Assembly: GCA_050015675.1 (NCBI GenBank)
Contig: JBEKAY010000087.1
Span: forward strand, 1-8,350
Direction of reading: 5' to 3'
DNA length: 8,350 nucleotides
Source: Fen-1298 sp050015675
GTDB taxonomy: Bacteria > Bacteroidota > Ignavibacteria > UBA10030
The notes under the pieces were generated by a model. That model had not been told where the DNA came from. It was given only the letters and a program-made list of their open reading frames with translations, and did no database searches. This document shows, piece by piece, positions 1-5,875 of the stretch. The first letter of the stretch is position 1. Every line of letters starts with the position of its first letter. A program made the position numbers and the translations under genes.

Positions 1-499
1 TTACATAATTTTCGGGTATCTTATCGACCGGATATGATCCGTGCATCAGCACATGGACCCACCGGCCGTCCCTTTTCTCCAGAACACCGGTTACAAATAC
101 GTTTTCCATACAAGACTCCTTGCCCTTATAGGAACTGCAGTCATCGAGAAAACTTGAATACCACGCGACATCTCCGGAGCGGGAAAACACGATGCGTAAG
201 TTCTTAAATGCGAAGCGGGTTCCACGGAAATCAGGATCCTTCCACTGTTCGGCAAAAGTCTTAAAATTATCCAGGCCGACCACTATATTGTTTGAAAATA
301 CCCAAGAAATAAACAAATTGTCGGCCCATAGGCGGAACATGGCATTGAAGTCTTTCTCGATGGCCCAGCCGATCGATTGCTCAATTGTTTTTTTCACTGC
401 TACAGAATCCGACGATGTAATTCCTTGAGAAGCCACTCTGTTGGAAAAACTAATTAAGAAAAGTAAAACAATAGAAATTGTTGTAAATCGTTTTATCAT
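1..499 (-). CDS. Exported NTF2/SnoaL-like protein (3' end outside window)
   Basis: This reading frame was translated by hand. It starts at ATG 499-497 and stays open for 166 codons to the left edge, so the stop lies outside the window. Residues 1-25 (MIKRFTTISIVLLFLISFSN then RVASQ) form a signal peptide, so the product is probably exported to the periplasm or anchored outside. The mature part looks like the nuclear transport factor 2 / SnoaL / DUF4440 fold: an amphipathic opening helix (VAVKKTIEQSIGWAIEKDFN), a W-rich middle, then the strand pattern DVAWYSSFLDD ... VFVTGVLEKRDGRWVHVLMH that is typical of these small cone-shaped domains. Members are enzymes or ligand-binding proteins and I cannot assign a substrate. 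A strong AGGAGG six bases before the ATG fixes the start. The gene looks more GC-rich than most neighbouring cargo, which fits separate origins of cassettes. Confidence 0.8.
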   Translation of the reverse strand, partial: MIKRFTTISIVLLFLISFSNRVASQGITSSDSVAVKKTIEQSIGWAIEKDFNAMFRLWADNLFISWVFSNNIVVGLDNFKTFAEQWKDPDFRGTRFAFKNLRIVFSRSGDVAWYSSFLDDCSSYKGKESCMENVFVTGVLEKRDGRWVHVLMHGSYPVDKIPENYV

Positions 500-505
500 A
501 ATGCA

Positions 506-511
506 CCTCCT
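506..511 (-). promoter_or_regulatory. Shine-Dalgarno AGGAGG of the NTF2-like gene
   Basis: A perfect AGGAGG on the minus strand lies six bases upstream of the ATG at 499. It is the strongest ribosome-binding site in the window and confirms a start that is followed by a clear signal peptide. Confidence 0.85.
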
Positions 512-542
512 GTTTCAATCTTTTGTATAATTAAGTTAATGC

Positions 543-700
543 GCCTAACGGACTGGCGCTAAGCTGCGGCGCTGATAATTTTCGTAATGCACCCAACGAA
601 ACGAGTTCACGCTGAAAAAGAAATTATTAAGAACGAAACCTATTCACGCCATGTTAATTGCACCCAGCTGGCAACCGTCAGCTTGAGCGCCTGGTTAGGC
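543..700 (-). repeat. attC: attC site of the RES cassette (attC-1)
   Basis: This is a 158-bp imperfect palindrome. On the minus strand it begins with R'' GCCTAAC (700-694) and ends with R' GTTAGGC (549-543). The inner arms pair as GCGCTCAAGCTG with CAGCTTAGCGC, leaving one unpaired C in L'' (G on the recombining strand), which sets the polarity as minus. The centre holds TTTCGT ... ACGAAA, a small internal stem. Crossover is expected between 549 and 548. It closes the cassette whose gene stops at 725. Confidence 0.93.
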
Positions 701-724
701 CGCTTGCATTTATCCGCCTTTAAT

Positions 725-1870
725 TCAATGCATAAATTTGCGCGTAGTAAACATAAGTGGTGATTCTGGTGATAATTTATATTGGACAGAGTCTACATTA
801 ATGTATTGTATCATACCCTCTTGGGTCGCAATTTCAGGGTTAAAAAACAGATAATTTTTTGTGCCACCATGTGAAGTAACTGATTGACTAGATAGATATA
901 TTATTCCATCGAATCCTTTCCTACGAATTTCACCAGAAAGAAATTGAGTGATCAAGTATTCACGAGGCTCATCTGTAGGTCTTATAGGATCCGAAAATAA
1001 TTTACCAATTGTTCGACGTACATTCGTACGGTTAGATTCCTCTTGAAACTTTTCAAATTCTGCAAAAGGGGAATATCTTCTAATTTGTGGAATTAAAAGA
1101 CACATCCTTACAGGTCTTATCAATCTATACTTCGTAACAGATACAACATCACCAACAGAGGGTCGAACTTCTGCAATGGCGGCCTCCATTTTATCTGAAA
1201 GATATAAGACTGGTTGCCCTTGCAAATTTGCACGACCTGCCCTTGCTTTATATGGTGGTGGAGCTGATAGATCTTTCGTTGAATCCCACTGGCCTATACG
1301 CGCCCGCCATAATATTCTTTCGCCATCTATAGCTTCCGTAGCGAGAGAAAGAGACGAAATAATAAAATCATATGCTTCTTTAGTTTCGTTATTTATGGAG
1401 ACTGTTGATACACCTGGATCGAACGAAATGGAATGACCATAAATATCTATAGCCAATTTAAGTTGGTTCAAATAGCCACCTAATGATGTGTATGTCCAAT
1501 CATCTTCTTTGCGAAACCAATACGAATCAAGATTGTAAATAGGAAACTGATCTTCATTGTGATTGGATAATATTGCGCTAAGAAGAGCTTTTGGTTCAAT
1601 TACTTTTGGTGAAAATACTCTGAAGTCATTTTGTAACATATCATAAAGATATTCTCCTTTAACTATGTCTTGTCCCGTAGCTTGTGCTAAATGACTTTGC
1701 TCGATATAATAATTATCGATTACACGAACAAATTTTGGATGTAATTCAGTGACTGAAATCGAATGTTGATTAAATGATCCGCAAAACGAACAGGGATTAT
1801 GCATACCAGAAGATTTCACTAATCTCTGCATGCCTAAATCGGCAAAACATTTTGAGCAACAAAATGACAA
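725..1870 (-). CDS. RES-domain protein with N-terminal Cys cluster (HEPN/RES NTD1 type)
   Basis: A 381-residue protein. The N-terminus carries a zinc-ribbon-like Cys cluster (C4, C5, C8, then C27-S-F-C30), as in RES proteins with the so-called HEPN/RES N-terminal domain. The C-terminal half, about residues 187-350, is a RES domain: LWRAR (187-191) with the conserved Arg, GRANLQGQPVLYLSDKMEAA (212-231) followed by E234, then FDGIIYLSSQS (320-330) with the conserved Ser region, and NYLFFNP (339-345). Known RES toxins such as MbcT and ParT attack NAD+ or modify proteins with ADP-ribose chemistry; activity here is inferred. The start is TTG 1870-1868, because it has a good AAGGA site and includes the first Cys pair; the next Met is residue 14. 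No Xre-type antitoxin, or any other second gene, is present in the cassette, which is unlike classical RES-Xre pairs. Confidence 0.85.
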   Translation of the reverse strand: MSFCCSKCFADLGMQRLVKSSGMHNPCSFCGSFNQHSISVTELHPKFVRVIDNYYIEQSHLAQATGQDIVKGEYLYDMLQNDFRVFSPKVIEPKALLSAILSNHNEDQFPIYNLDSYWFRKEDDWTYTSLGGYLNQLKLAIDIYGHSISFDPGVSTVSINNETKEAYDFIISSLSLATEAIDGERILWRARIGQWDSTKDLSAPPPYKARAGRANLQGQPVLYLSDKMEAAIAEVRPSVGDVVSVTKYRLIRPVRMCLLIPQIRRYSPFAEFEKFQEESNRTNVRRTIGKLFSDPIRPTDEPREYLITQFLSGEIRRKGFDGIIYLSSQSVTSHGGTKNYLFFNPEIATQEGMIQYINVDSVQYKLSPESPLMFTTRKFMH

Positions 1871-1875
1871 ATATA

Positions 1876-1883
1876 TTTCCTTT
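1876..1883 (-). promoter_or_regulatory. Shine-Dalgarno AAAGGAAA deciding the TTG start of the RES gene
   Basis: AAAGGAAA on the minus strand sits a few bases before the TTG at 1870. It supports TTG as the true start and keeps the first Cys-x-x-Cys of the N-terminal domain in the protein. Confidence 0.65.
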
Positions 1884-1928
1884 ATCTTTGAGTTTTATAA
1901 GTCTTCACATATTTACGAAATGCATGCG

Positions 1929-2086
1929 GCCTAACGGACCGGCGCTAAGCTGCGGCACTGATAATTTTCGTATTGCTGAATACGAAACAAGTTTATGCTG
2001 ATAAATAAATTATTAAGAACGAAACCTATGCTCGCCATGAATTTTGCACCCAGCTGGCAACCGTCAGCTTGAGCGCCTGGTTAGGC
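1929..2086 (-). repeat. attC: attC site of the XAC2610-like cassette (attC-2)
   Basis: A 158-bp attC with R'' 2086-2080 and R' 1935-1929, and the same L arms as attC-1. Its internal stem is extended: TTTCGTATT, GCTG, AATACGAAA gives nine perfect pairs closed by a four-base loop, which is longer than in the sister sites. Crossover falls between 1935 and 1934. Confidence 0.93.
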
Positions 2087-2887
2087 AGCAACACAGACTA
2101 TTCATTCTTTCGTATAGATTTCGCTGTTGAGTTAAGTTCATACTTACCGTTTGCATAATTATATTTAGTAGTAGTGATAAAGATTTGTCCATCCTTTGTT
2201 AGCTCGTTTATAACTTCTTTGGAGAGAGGTACGACCACATCATTGGCGACTGAATAAGAATATTGCTCGACTTCTTTTTTACTTTGCGTCCAATCCTCTT
2301 TGCCTTTCGGAATATCTACGATACTTTCAATCTTGCTGAGGAAAAGATCACCTTTAATAACTCTATATTCCCAAGAAGATGAGATTCTCTCAGTTGGATA
2401 GAAAGAACAATTGTTATACGAAATCGTCTTATGAGTTGAATCAATCTCTATTTCATCAGGAAGTTCAGAGAAAGAAGGACTATAGACAAAATTGTTTATT
2501 TGAGGCTTAAAAAGATATGTACGCCATTGATGATCTCCCTTGGGATAAGTTTCGACAACAAATGAAAGATCTTTATAGCCATCGAAGTTTACATCAGTGA
2601 ATCGATAATTTGGAGCACCACTCCATCCCTTTGCAGTATCGACCACTGAGCAAGCTGTTTTTGAATCAGGTAAACCATTAAAATCAAAATGATATATAGT
2701 ACCGTCTTCATCATCAAAGACTCTTACACGACAGGAGACAGAATTTAATCCATGCCCTAATTCTATTTTTTCTGTTTCATCGAGTGAAACAACTTTTTGA
2801 TTATCTTGGGCATTTACCGAAATAACATAAAAGGCAATAAGAAGGAAGATATATTTCATTGATTATTCCCTATGTGTTGCTGCCTAA
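1935..2887 (-). mobile_element. Integron gene cassette: XAC2610-like protein + attC-2
   Basis: The crossover points are defined by the R' boxes of attC-2 and attC-3. The ends carry a perfect 16-bp inverted repeat, GTTAGGCAGCAACACA at 2080-2095 and its complement at 2873-2888, which is 9 bp beyond the core. Confidence 0.9.
2098..2859 (-). CDS. Exported XAC2610-like protein with calcium-loop motif
   Basis: A 253-residue protein starting at ATG 2859 behind AGGGA. Residues 1-17 (MKYIFLLIAFYVISVNA) are a signal peptide with an A-Q cleavage site, so it acts in the periplasm or outside. The centre has TDVNFDGYKDLSFV (88-101), where D89, N91, D93, G94 and D97 form an EF-hand-like or FG-GAP calcium loop. 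It is followed by WRTYLFKPQINNFVYSP and SELPDEIEIDSTHKTISY, the 'solvent-exposed loop, then strand, then LSELP' layout of XAC2610-related proteins. XAC2610 itself is a Xanthomonas periplasmic immunity protein that inhibits a lysozyme-like type IV secretion effector. Whether this protein inhibits a muramidase is inference. Three cysteines (43, 70, 151) may form a disulfide. The family call is moderately sure, the role is not. Confidence 0.7.
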   Translation of the reverse strand: MKYIFLLIAFYVISVNAQDNQKVVSLDETEKIELGHGLNSVSCRVRVFDDEDGTIYHFDFNGLPDSKTACSVVDTAKGWSGAPNYRFTDVNFDGYKDLSFVVETYPKGDHQWRTYLFKPQINNFVYSPSFSELPDEIEIDSTHKTISYNNCSFYPTERISSSWEYRVIKGDLFLSKIESIVDIPKGKEDWTQSKKEVEQYSYSVANDVVVPLSKEVINELTKDGQIFITTTKYNYANGKYELNSTAKSIRKNE

Positions 2888-3033
2888 CGGACCGGCGCTA
2901 AGCTGCGGCGCTGATAAGCCACAAGTTGCTGAATACTAAACAAGTTTATTGTAAAATCTTTCAATCAATTATCCCTGTGCGCCATGCTTAACGTACCAAC
3001 GCTCATTCTGTCAGCTTGAGCGCCTGGTTAGGC
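2882..3033 (-). repeat. attC: attC site of the HEPN-like cassette (attC-3)
   Basis: At 152 bp this is the shortest complete attC here (R'' 3033-3027, R' 2888-2882). Both L arms are kept. The outer right half reads ACGCTCATTCTGTCAGCTT instead of the GCAACCGTCAGCTT form of attC-1, -2 and -4, and the TTTCGT/ACGAAA inner stem has been lost. Confidence 0.92.
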
Positions 3034-3910
3034 CGCCAATTTAAAATTAATTTTCCCATTAGCTTGATTGTGCAGTGAGCTTGTTATCTTGGTCTTTTCT
3101 CAAATAAAGTTTACCGTGATTCTTTTCCCATTTAGTTACAATTGTTTGAAAGGCCTCGTGTCTTTCTGCACAATAGCTGTTGAGCTCCTTGTACTTTTTA
3201 CTGGGAATAGTTAAGAGCTGAACAACCAAACCGAGACTTGTTCTAACAAGCGCTTCAGCATTCTCAACTCGAAAATAAACAAATCGCCATTCTGTGCTAA
3301 CTTTCAGCGTCGGATGCGGTATTGGCATAGTAAGTTTGGCATCAGGGTGTACTGCAACATCACGGAACCGATAAAGATCCTTTAGGATTTGTCGAATTGT
3401 AGGAAGGTCACATTTAACGATTCGAAAACCTCTCCGCAAGACTTCGAATACTTGAACGTAACGTGCTGTTCGCTTTTTTTGCCAAGCATCAAGCGTAGAA
3501 GATGGAATTGTGATTCGATCTTTAACAGCAGAATAAAAAGCATCGATAGCCACCGCGCTTGCCATTGTTGCTTGCATGCAAGATAGAGACTCAGCTTGTA
3601 GAGCGCATTCAATTTCCTCGTTGGCTTGATTCTTCCAAGCACTGTTCAAATTTTGTCGCGATAAGAGAGCCGATTCAAGATGATCGATAGCTAAATCAAA
3701 CCATAGATTCGTGACATCGATTGAAACATGAAAGTTGAGCGAGGCATTAGGCTTACCGTCTTCACCAATTCGAAGTTGAAAACCTCCGGGTGGAATACCG
3801 ATACGCATACCTTTAGTTAAGAAGACACCATGTGATGGTGGGTCTGATTGTTGTATTTTTTCGTCCATATAATATTTTAAAGAGCGTTTGATACCAACTT
3901 GGCGGCCTAA
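2888..3910 (-). mobile_element. Integron gene cassette: HEPN-like protein + attC-3
   Basis: Crossover points lie at attC-3 and attC-4. The ends carry a perfect 13-bp inverted repeat (GTTAGGCCGCCAA at 3027-3039; complement at 3899-3911), six bases longer than the core box. Confidence 0.88.
3059..3868 (-). CDS. HEPN-like protein with R-x4-H motif, candidate RNase
   Basis: A 269-residue soluble protein without signal or membrane segments. I do not recognise the full-length family. Residues 1-55 look strand-rich (GMRIGIPPGGFQLRIGEDG). Residues 56-220 are largely helical: an Ala-rich helix (SCMQATMASAVAIDAFYSAV, 96-115), a basic helix (KKRTARYVQVFEVLRRGFRI), then ILKDLYRFRDVAVHP (161-175). In that last stretch R169 and H174 form the R-x4-H signature that, next to an Ala-rich packing helix, defines HEPN domains. 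HEPN proteins are commonly metal-independent RNases in toxin-antitoxin, CRISPR and abortive-infection systems. RNase action here is inferred from the motif alone. The start is ATG 3868, and no clear Shine-Dalgarno precedes it. No antitoxin partner is in the cassette. Confidence 0.6.
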   Translation of the reverse strand: MDEKIQQSDPPSHGVFLTKGMRIGIPPGGFQLRIGEDGKPNASLNFHVSIDVTNLWFDLAIDHLESALLSRQNLNSAWKNQANEEIECALQAESLSCMQATMASAVAIDAFYSAVKDRITIPSSTLDAWQKKRTARYVQVFEVLRRGFRIVKCDLPTIRQILKDLYRFRDVAVHPDAKLTMPIPHPTLKVSTEWRFVYFRVENAEALVRTSLGLVVQLLTIPSKKYKELNSYCAERHEAFQTIVTKWEKNHGKLYLRKDQDNKLTAQSS

Positions 3911-4100
3911 CGGACCGGCGCTAAGCTGCGGCGCTGATAACTTTCAATATGCACAAAACGAAACGAGTTCATGCTGAAAACCAAATTAATAAAAACTAAA
4001 CCAACGAGAAACTTAAAACAAAATTTACTTACATAAACCCACCACCAGCCATGCTTAACGTACCCAGCTGGCAACCGTCAGCTTGAGCGCATGGTTAGGC
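3905..4100 (-). repeat. attC: attC site of the small membrane protein cassette (attC-4, long type)
   Basis: A 196-bp attC (R'' 4100-4094, R' 3911-3905). It has about 38 bp more than the common form in the centre. It shares ACAAAACGAAAC, AGTTCATGCTGA and AACCAAATTAATAA with attC-7, so the two form a long subfamily. A C-to-A change next to R'' (GCGCATGGTTAGGC) breaks one outer pair. Confidence 0.93.
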
Positions 4101-4376
4101 GGCGTGTAACTTTTCCTTAAACACTTTTTTTCAAGACTGACAATACTGTCGAAGTTATAAGTATATTTATTCCAATTAGTATTAAGCAAACGATTATTCT
4201 GTTCACATTGTTATAACTTAGACAAACCGCAATTAGAAGTAACATCCCCTGCGATGAATAAAAAATATGCTTTGAGTATTTACCTTTACTTGTTAAACGA
4301 TACAATCCTGTGCTTAACAACAAAAGCATATATAGATAGCCCAAAAGTGTTTCCATATTAATCTCACGCCGCCTAA
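3911..4376 (-). mobile_element. Integron gene cassette: small membrane protein + attC-4
   Basis: The smallest cassette in the window, 466 bp, of which attC is over 40 percent. The ends carry a perfect 13-bp inverted repeat (GTTAGGCGGCGTG at 4094-4106; complement at 4365-4377). Confidence 0.88.
4117..4356 (-). CDS. Small hydrophobic membrane protein, unknown function
   Basis: A 79-residue protein I do not recognise. Three hydrophobic segments are visible: about residues 3-18 (TLLGYLYMLLLLSTGL), 35-47 (QGMLLLIAVCLSY) and 53-75 (RIIVCLILIGINILITSTVL), separated by a basic loop RLTSKGKYSKH and ending in KKS. The positive charges suggest that the loop after the first segment and the C-terminus are cytoplasmic. 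It is the only gene of its cassette, with a leader of only 20 bases from the crossover point and a weak GAG as ribosome-binding site. It could be a small holin-like or inhibitor-type protein, but nothing in the sequence decides this. Confidence 0.6.
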   Translation of the reverse strand: METLLGYLYMLLLLSTGLYRLTSKGKYSKHIFYSSQGMLLLIAVCLSYNNVNRIIVCLILIGINILITSTVLSVLKKSV

Positions 4377-4529
4377 CGGACTGCGGCTAAGCTGACCGCG
4401 TTGAATAGTTTCGTAATGCACTCAAGGAAACAGGTTCACGCTACCAACTGAATTATTAAGCACTAAACCTCTATTAGCCATGTTGATTGCTCCCACGCTC
4501 ATCCGGTCAGCTTGAGCCGCTGGTTAGGC
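4371..4529 (-). repeat. attC: attC site of the three-gene cassette (attC-5), with compensatory L-arm changes
   Basis: A 159-bp attC (R'' 4529-4523, R' 4377-4371). Its arms differ from all others in matched pairs: GCGGCT on one side and AGCCGC on the other replace GGCGCT/AGCGCC. AAGCTGACCG now pairs perfectly with CGGTCAGCTT where the others keep a bulge. The single unpaired G that sets polarity is kept. Confidence 0.93.
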
Positions 4530-4533
4530 CGCG

Positions 4534-4842
4534 TTAATATCGTTCAGATATTCTTTCACTATAACCACACGATGAACATTTATAATTATATTTGCCACCG
4601 GATTGATTTAATAATTTGAGAGTTGGTTCATGACATTTAGGGCAATTATTATCTGAAATTTTACCTTTAATATGTTCATATTCAGTAGAAATAAAATTTA
4701 TGGAATTGAGTACATTTTCTAATTTAGAAATTATTTTGGAAAGCTTATCTTTGTCATCGATTTCAGCATTCTTTTGTAAATCTCGAAGAGGAGCAAGACA
4801 CTCGCTAATTGAATTACGGATATCACTTATTTGATCATTCAT
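4534..4842 (-). CDS. Helical protein with C-terminal zinc ribbon, unknown function
   Basis: A 102-residue protein. Residues 1-62 are charged and helical with heptad-like hydrophobics (LRDLQKN ... LSKIISKLENVLNSINFI), probably a coiled coil or helical hairpin. Residues 66-95 hold two Cys pairs, C67-P-K-C70 and C89-S-S-C92-G-Y, which is a zinc ribbon. This could bind nucleic acid or a protein partner; no family is recognised. The ATG at 4842 follows AAGGA with about nine bases of spacing and overlaps the end of the upstream 50-residue ORF, so the two may be translationally coupled. Its stop lies five bases from the attC core box. Confidence 0.75.
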   Translation of the reverse strand: MNDQISDIRNSISECLAPLRDLQKNAEIDDKDKLSKIISKLENVLNSINFISTEYEHIKGKISDNNCPKCHEPTLKLLNQSGGKYNYKCSSCGYSERISERY

Positions 4843-4987
4843 AAATATTTATCCTTGTATTTTCGTAGGAAAGTGGAATTTCTATGATATGCCAATTTAG
4901 TTTATTAATTAACATTTTGGCATCCTCATATGGATAAGTTGACAAGTTTAACGATTCAAGTTTCTTTATGATTTCTGTAGTATCCAC
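4835..4987 (-). CDS. Small ORF (50 aa) between the TPR and zinc-ribbon genes
   Basis: This frame opens with GTG directly after the TAA of the TPR gene (TAAGTG) and ends in a TGA that overlaps the start of the zinc-ribbon gene (ATGAATGA). It would encode VDTTEIIKKLESLNLSTYPY followed by EDAKMLINKLNWHIIEIPLS and YENTRINIYE. The composition is protein-like, and both junctions are of the kind seen in coupled operons. There is no good Shine-Dalgarno before GTG; an internal ATG at residue 25 has AGGA seven bases before it. The LNLSTYPYEDAKMLI stretch reminds me, weakly, of the opening segment of some RES-domain proteins, so it may be a decayed N-terminal fragment. A real small protein and a remnant are both possible. 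Confidence 0.45.
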   Translation of the reverse strand: MDTTEIIKKLESLNLSTYPYEDAKMLINKLNWHIIEIPLSYENTRINIYE

Positions 4988-5620
4988 TTACTTACAGTAC
5001 TGTTTAATTAAGTCAGCAGCTTGTAGTATTCCAAGTTCATAAGCTTTTTTAAAATCAGGACAAGCCTCTTGTGTCTCACCGAGTAATATTTTTGCCCAAG
5101 CTCTACTTAAATATGGTCCCGGATCGTTTGGGTCTTTATCAATTGCTTTACTGTATAATTCAATTGACTTATTTAAATCATTTGTTGCATCTTTATTATT
5201 GCCCAATGCTAGTTCTATCTGGGCTCTTGCTGTGTAATTAGTTGCATTATTAGGAGCTAATTCAATGGATTTTGAAATATCGGCAAGCGCGCCTTGTTTA
5301 TCTGTTTTGATTCTAACCATACTTCTAAATTTGTACGGCTCAGCTAAGTTTGGATTTAATTTTATTGCACGATTTAAGTCAAGCAACGCACCTTTTGGAT
5401 CGTTTGTTAAAGCTTTTACGCCTCCTCTTATACCATATGCTTCCGCGGAATTAGGATTTTCTTTAAGTGCTTTGTTGCAATCCTGAATACTACCTTTATA
5501 ATCTTTATTGATAAGTTTCTGATAAGCGGAATTTATGAAATCGGCGTTATTGTTCTTAATCTGTGTTTGCACATAATTTGGAAGTGAAACAAGGAATAAA
5601 AAGATAATTATTTTTTTCAT
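4988..5620 (-). CDS. Exported tetratricopeptide-repeat protein
   Basis: A 210-residue protein when started at ATG 5620. That start gives a clean signal peptide MKKIIIFLFLVSLPNYVQTQ. The frame is open further up to a TTG at 5665, which would bury the signal behind 15 polar residues and is less likely. The mature part is TPR repeats of about 34 residues: roughly 24-57, 58-91, 92-125 and 126-150, plus one after a short insert (YSKAIDKDPNDPGPYLSRAW). Each shows the A/Y/A pattern and the NPN or DPN turn. The tail EACPDFKKAYELGILQAADL followed by IKQYCK is a common ending in secreted TPR proteins. TPRs are binding scaffolds and the partner is unknown. The gene is first in a three-gene cassette; the next ORF begins at the base after its stop. 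Confidence 0.85.
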   Translation of the reverse strand: MKKIIIFLFLVSLPNYVQTQIKNNNADFINSAYQKLINKDYKGSIQDCNKALKENPNSAEAYGIRGGVKALTNDPKGALLDLNRAIKLNPNLAEPYKFRSMVRIKTDKQGALADISKSIELAPNNATNYTARAQIELALGNNKDATNDLNKSIELYSKAIDKDPNDPGPYLSRAWAKILLGETQEACPDFKKAYELGILQAADLIKQYCK

Positions 5621-5700
5621 ATGCGTTATCTCTATTGATGTAGATAATATTTTCTGAGATTGCAAATCAATGCTTCAATAGTATTTTAAAAGAGGAAGCG

Positions 5701-5858
5701 GCCTAACGGACCGGCGCTAAGCTGCGGCGCTGATAATTTTCGTAATGAAACCAACGAAACGAGTTCACGCTGATAAATAAATTATTAAGCATCTAAAACT
5801 TTATGCGCAATGTAAATTGCACTACGCTCATTCCGTCAGCTTGAGCGCCTGGTTAGGC
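5701..5858 (-). repeat. attC: attC site of the PH-like membrane protein cassette (attC-6)
   Basis: A 158-bp attC (R'' 5858-5852, R' 5707-5701). The left half matches attC-1 almost base for base. The right half carries the CGCTCATTCCGTCAGCTT variant, so this site looks like a mosaic of the two right-half types. Confidence 0.93.
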
Positions 5859-5875
5859 AGCAAATTTATTAGTCC

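Larger units (their letters stand above)
1..548 (-). mobile_element. Partial integron cassette: NTF2-like protein
   Basis: The right boundary is the crossover point in the R' of attC-1. The attC of this cassette and its left boundary lie beyond the window. The leader between the core box and the gene reads GCATTAAC then TTAATTATACAAAAG and the AGGAGG site. Confidence 0.8.
549..1934 (-). mobile_element. Integron gene cassette: RES protein + attC-1
   Basis: The boundaries are the expected integrase crossover points G^TTAGGC. The ends carry an 18-bp inverted repeat with one mismatch (694-711 and 1918-1935, mismatch 704/1925), which is 11 bp beyond the core box. The single gene fills the cassette. 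Confidence 0.88.
4377..5706 (-). mobile_element. Three-gene integron cassette: TPR, 50-aa ORF, zinc-ribbon protein + attC-5
   Basis: This is the only multi-gene cassette in view, 1330 bp between crossover points. No attC remnant lies between its genes. Its end inverted repeat is the shortest, 10 bp (GTTAGGCCGC at 4523-4532; complement at 5698-5707). Confidence 0.85.

Noticed and set aside
192..428. Open frame of 78 codons on the plus strand
   Set aside because: It lies antisense inside the NTF2-like gene, which has a signal peptide, a perfect ribosome-binding site and family features. The plus-strand product resembles nothing.
543..700. Rho-independent terminators
   Set aside because: The strong hairpins after each gene are the attC palindromes and lack the run of T expected of a terminator. 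They may still slow transcription, but I cannot support calling them terminators.
1176..1436. Plus-strand frame of 86 codons
   Set aside because: It is antisense to the RES domain, with no ribosome-binding site and no protein-like pattern.
3382..3642. Second minus-strand frame inside the HEPN-like gene
   Set aside because: It is in a shifted frame and wholly inside a longer gene that fits its cassette. Its sequence shows no recognisable domain.
5621..5665. Upstream TTG start for the TPR gene
   Set aside because: It would place 15 polar residues before the signal peptide. The ATG at 5620 gives a normal exported protein.
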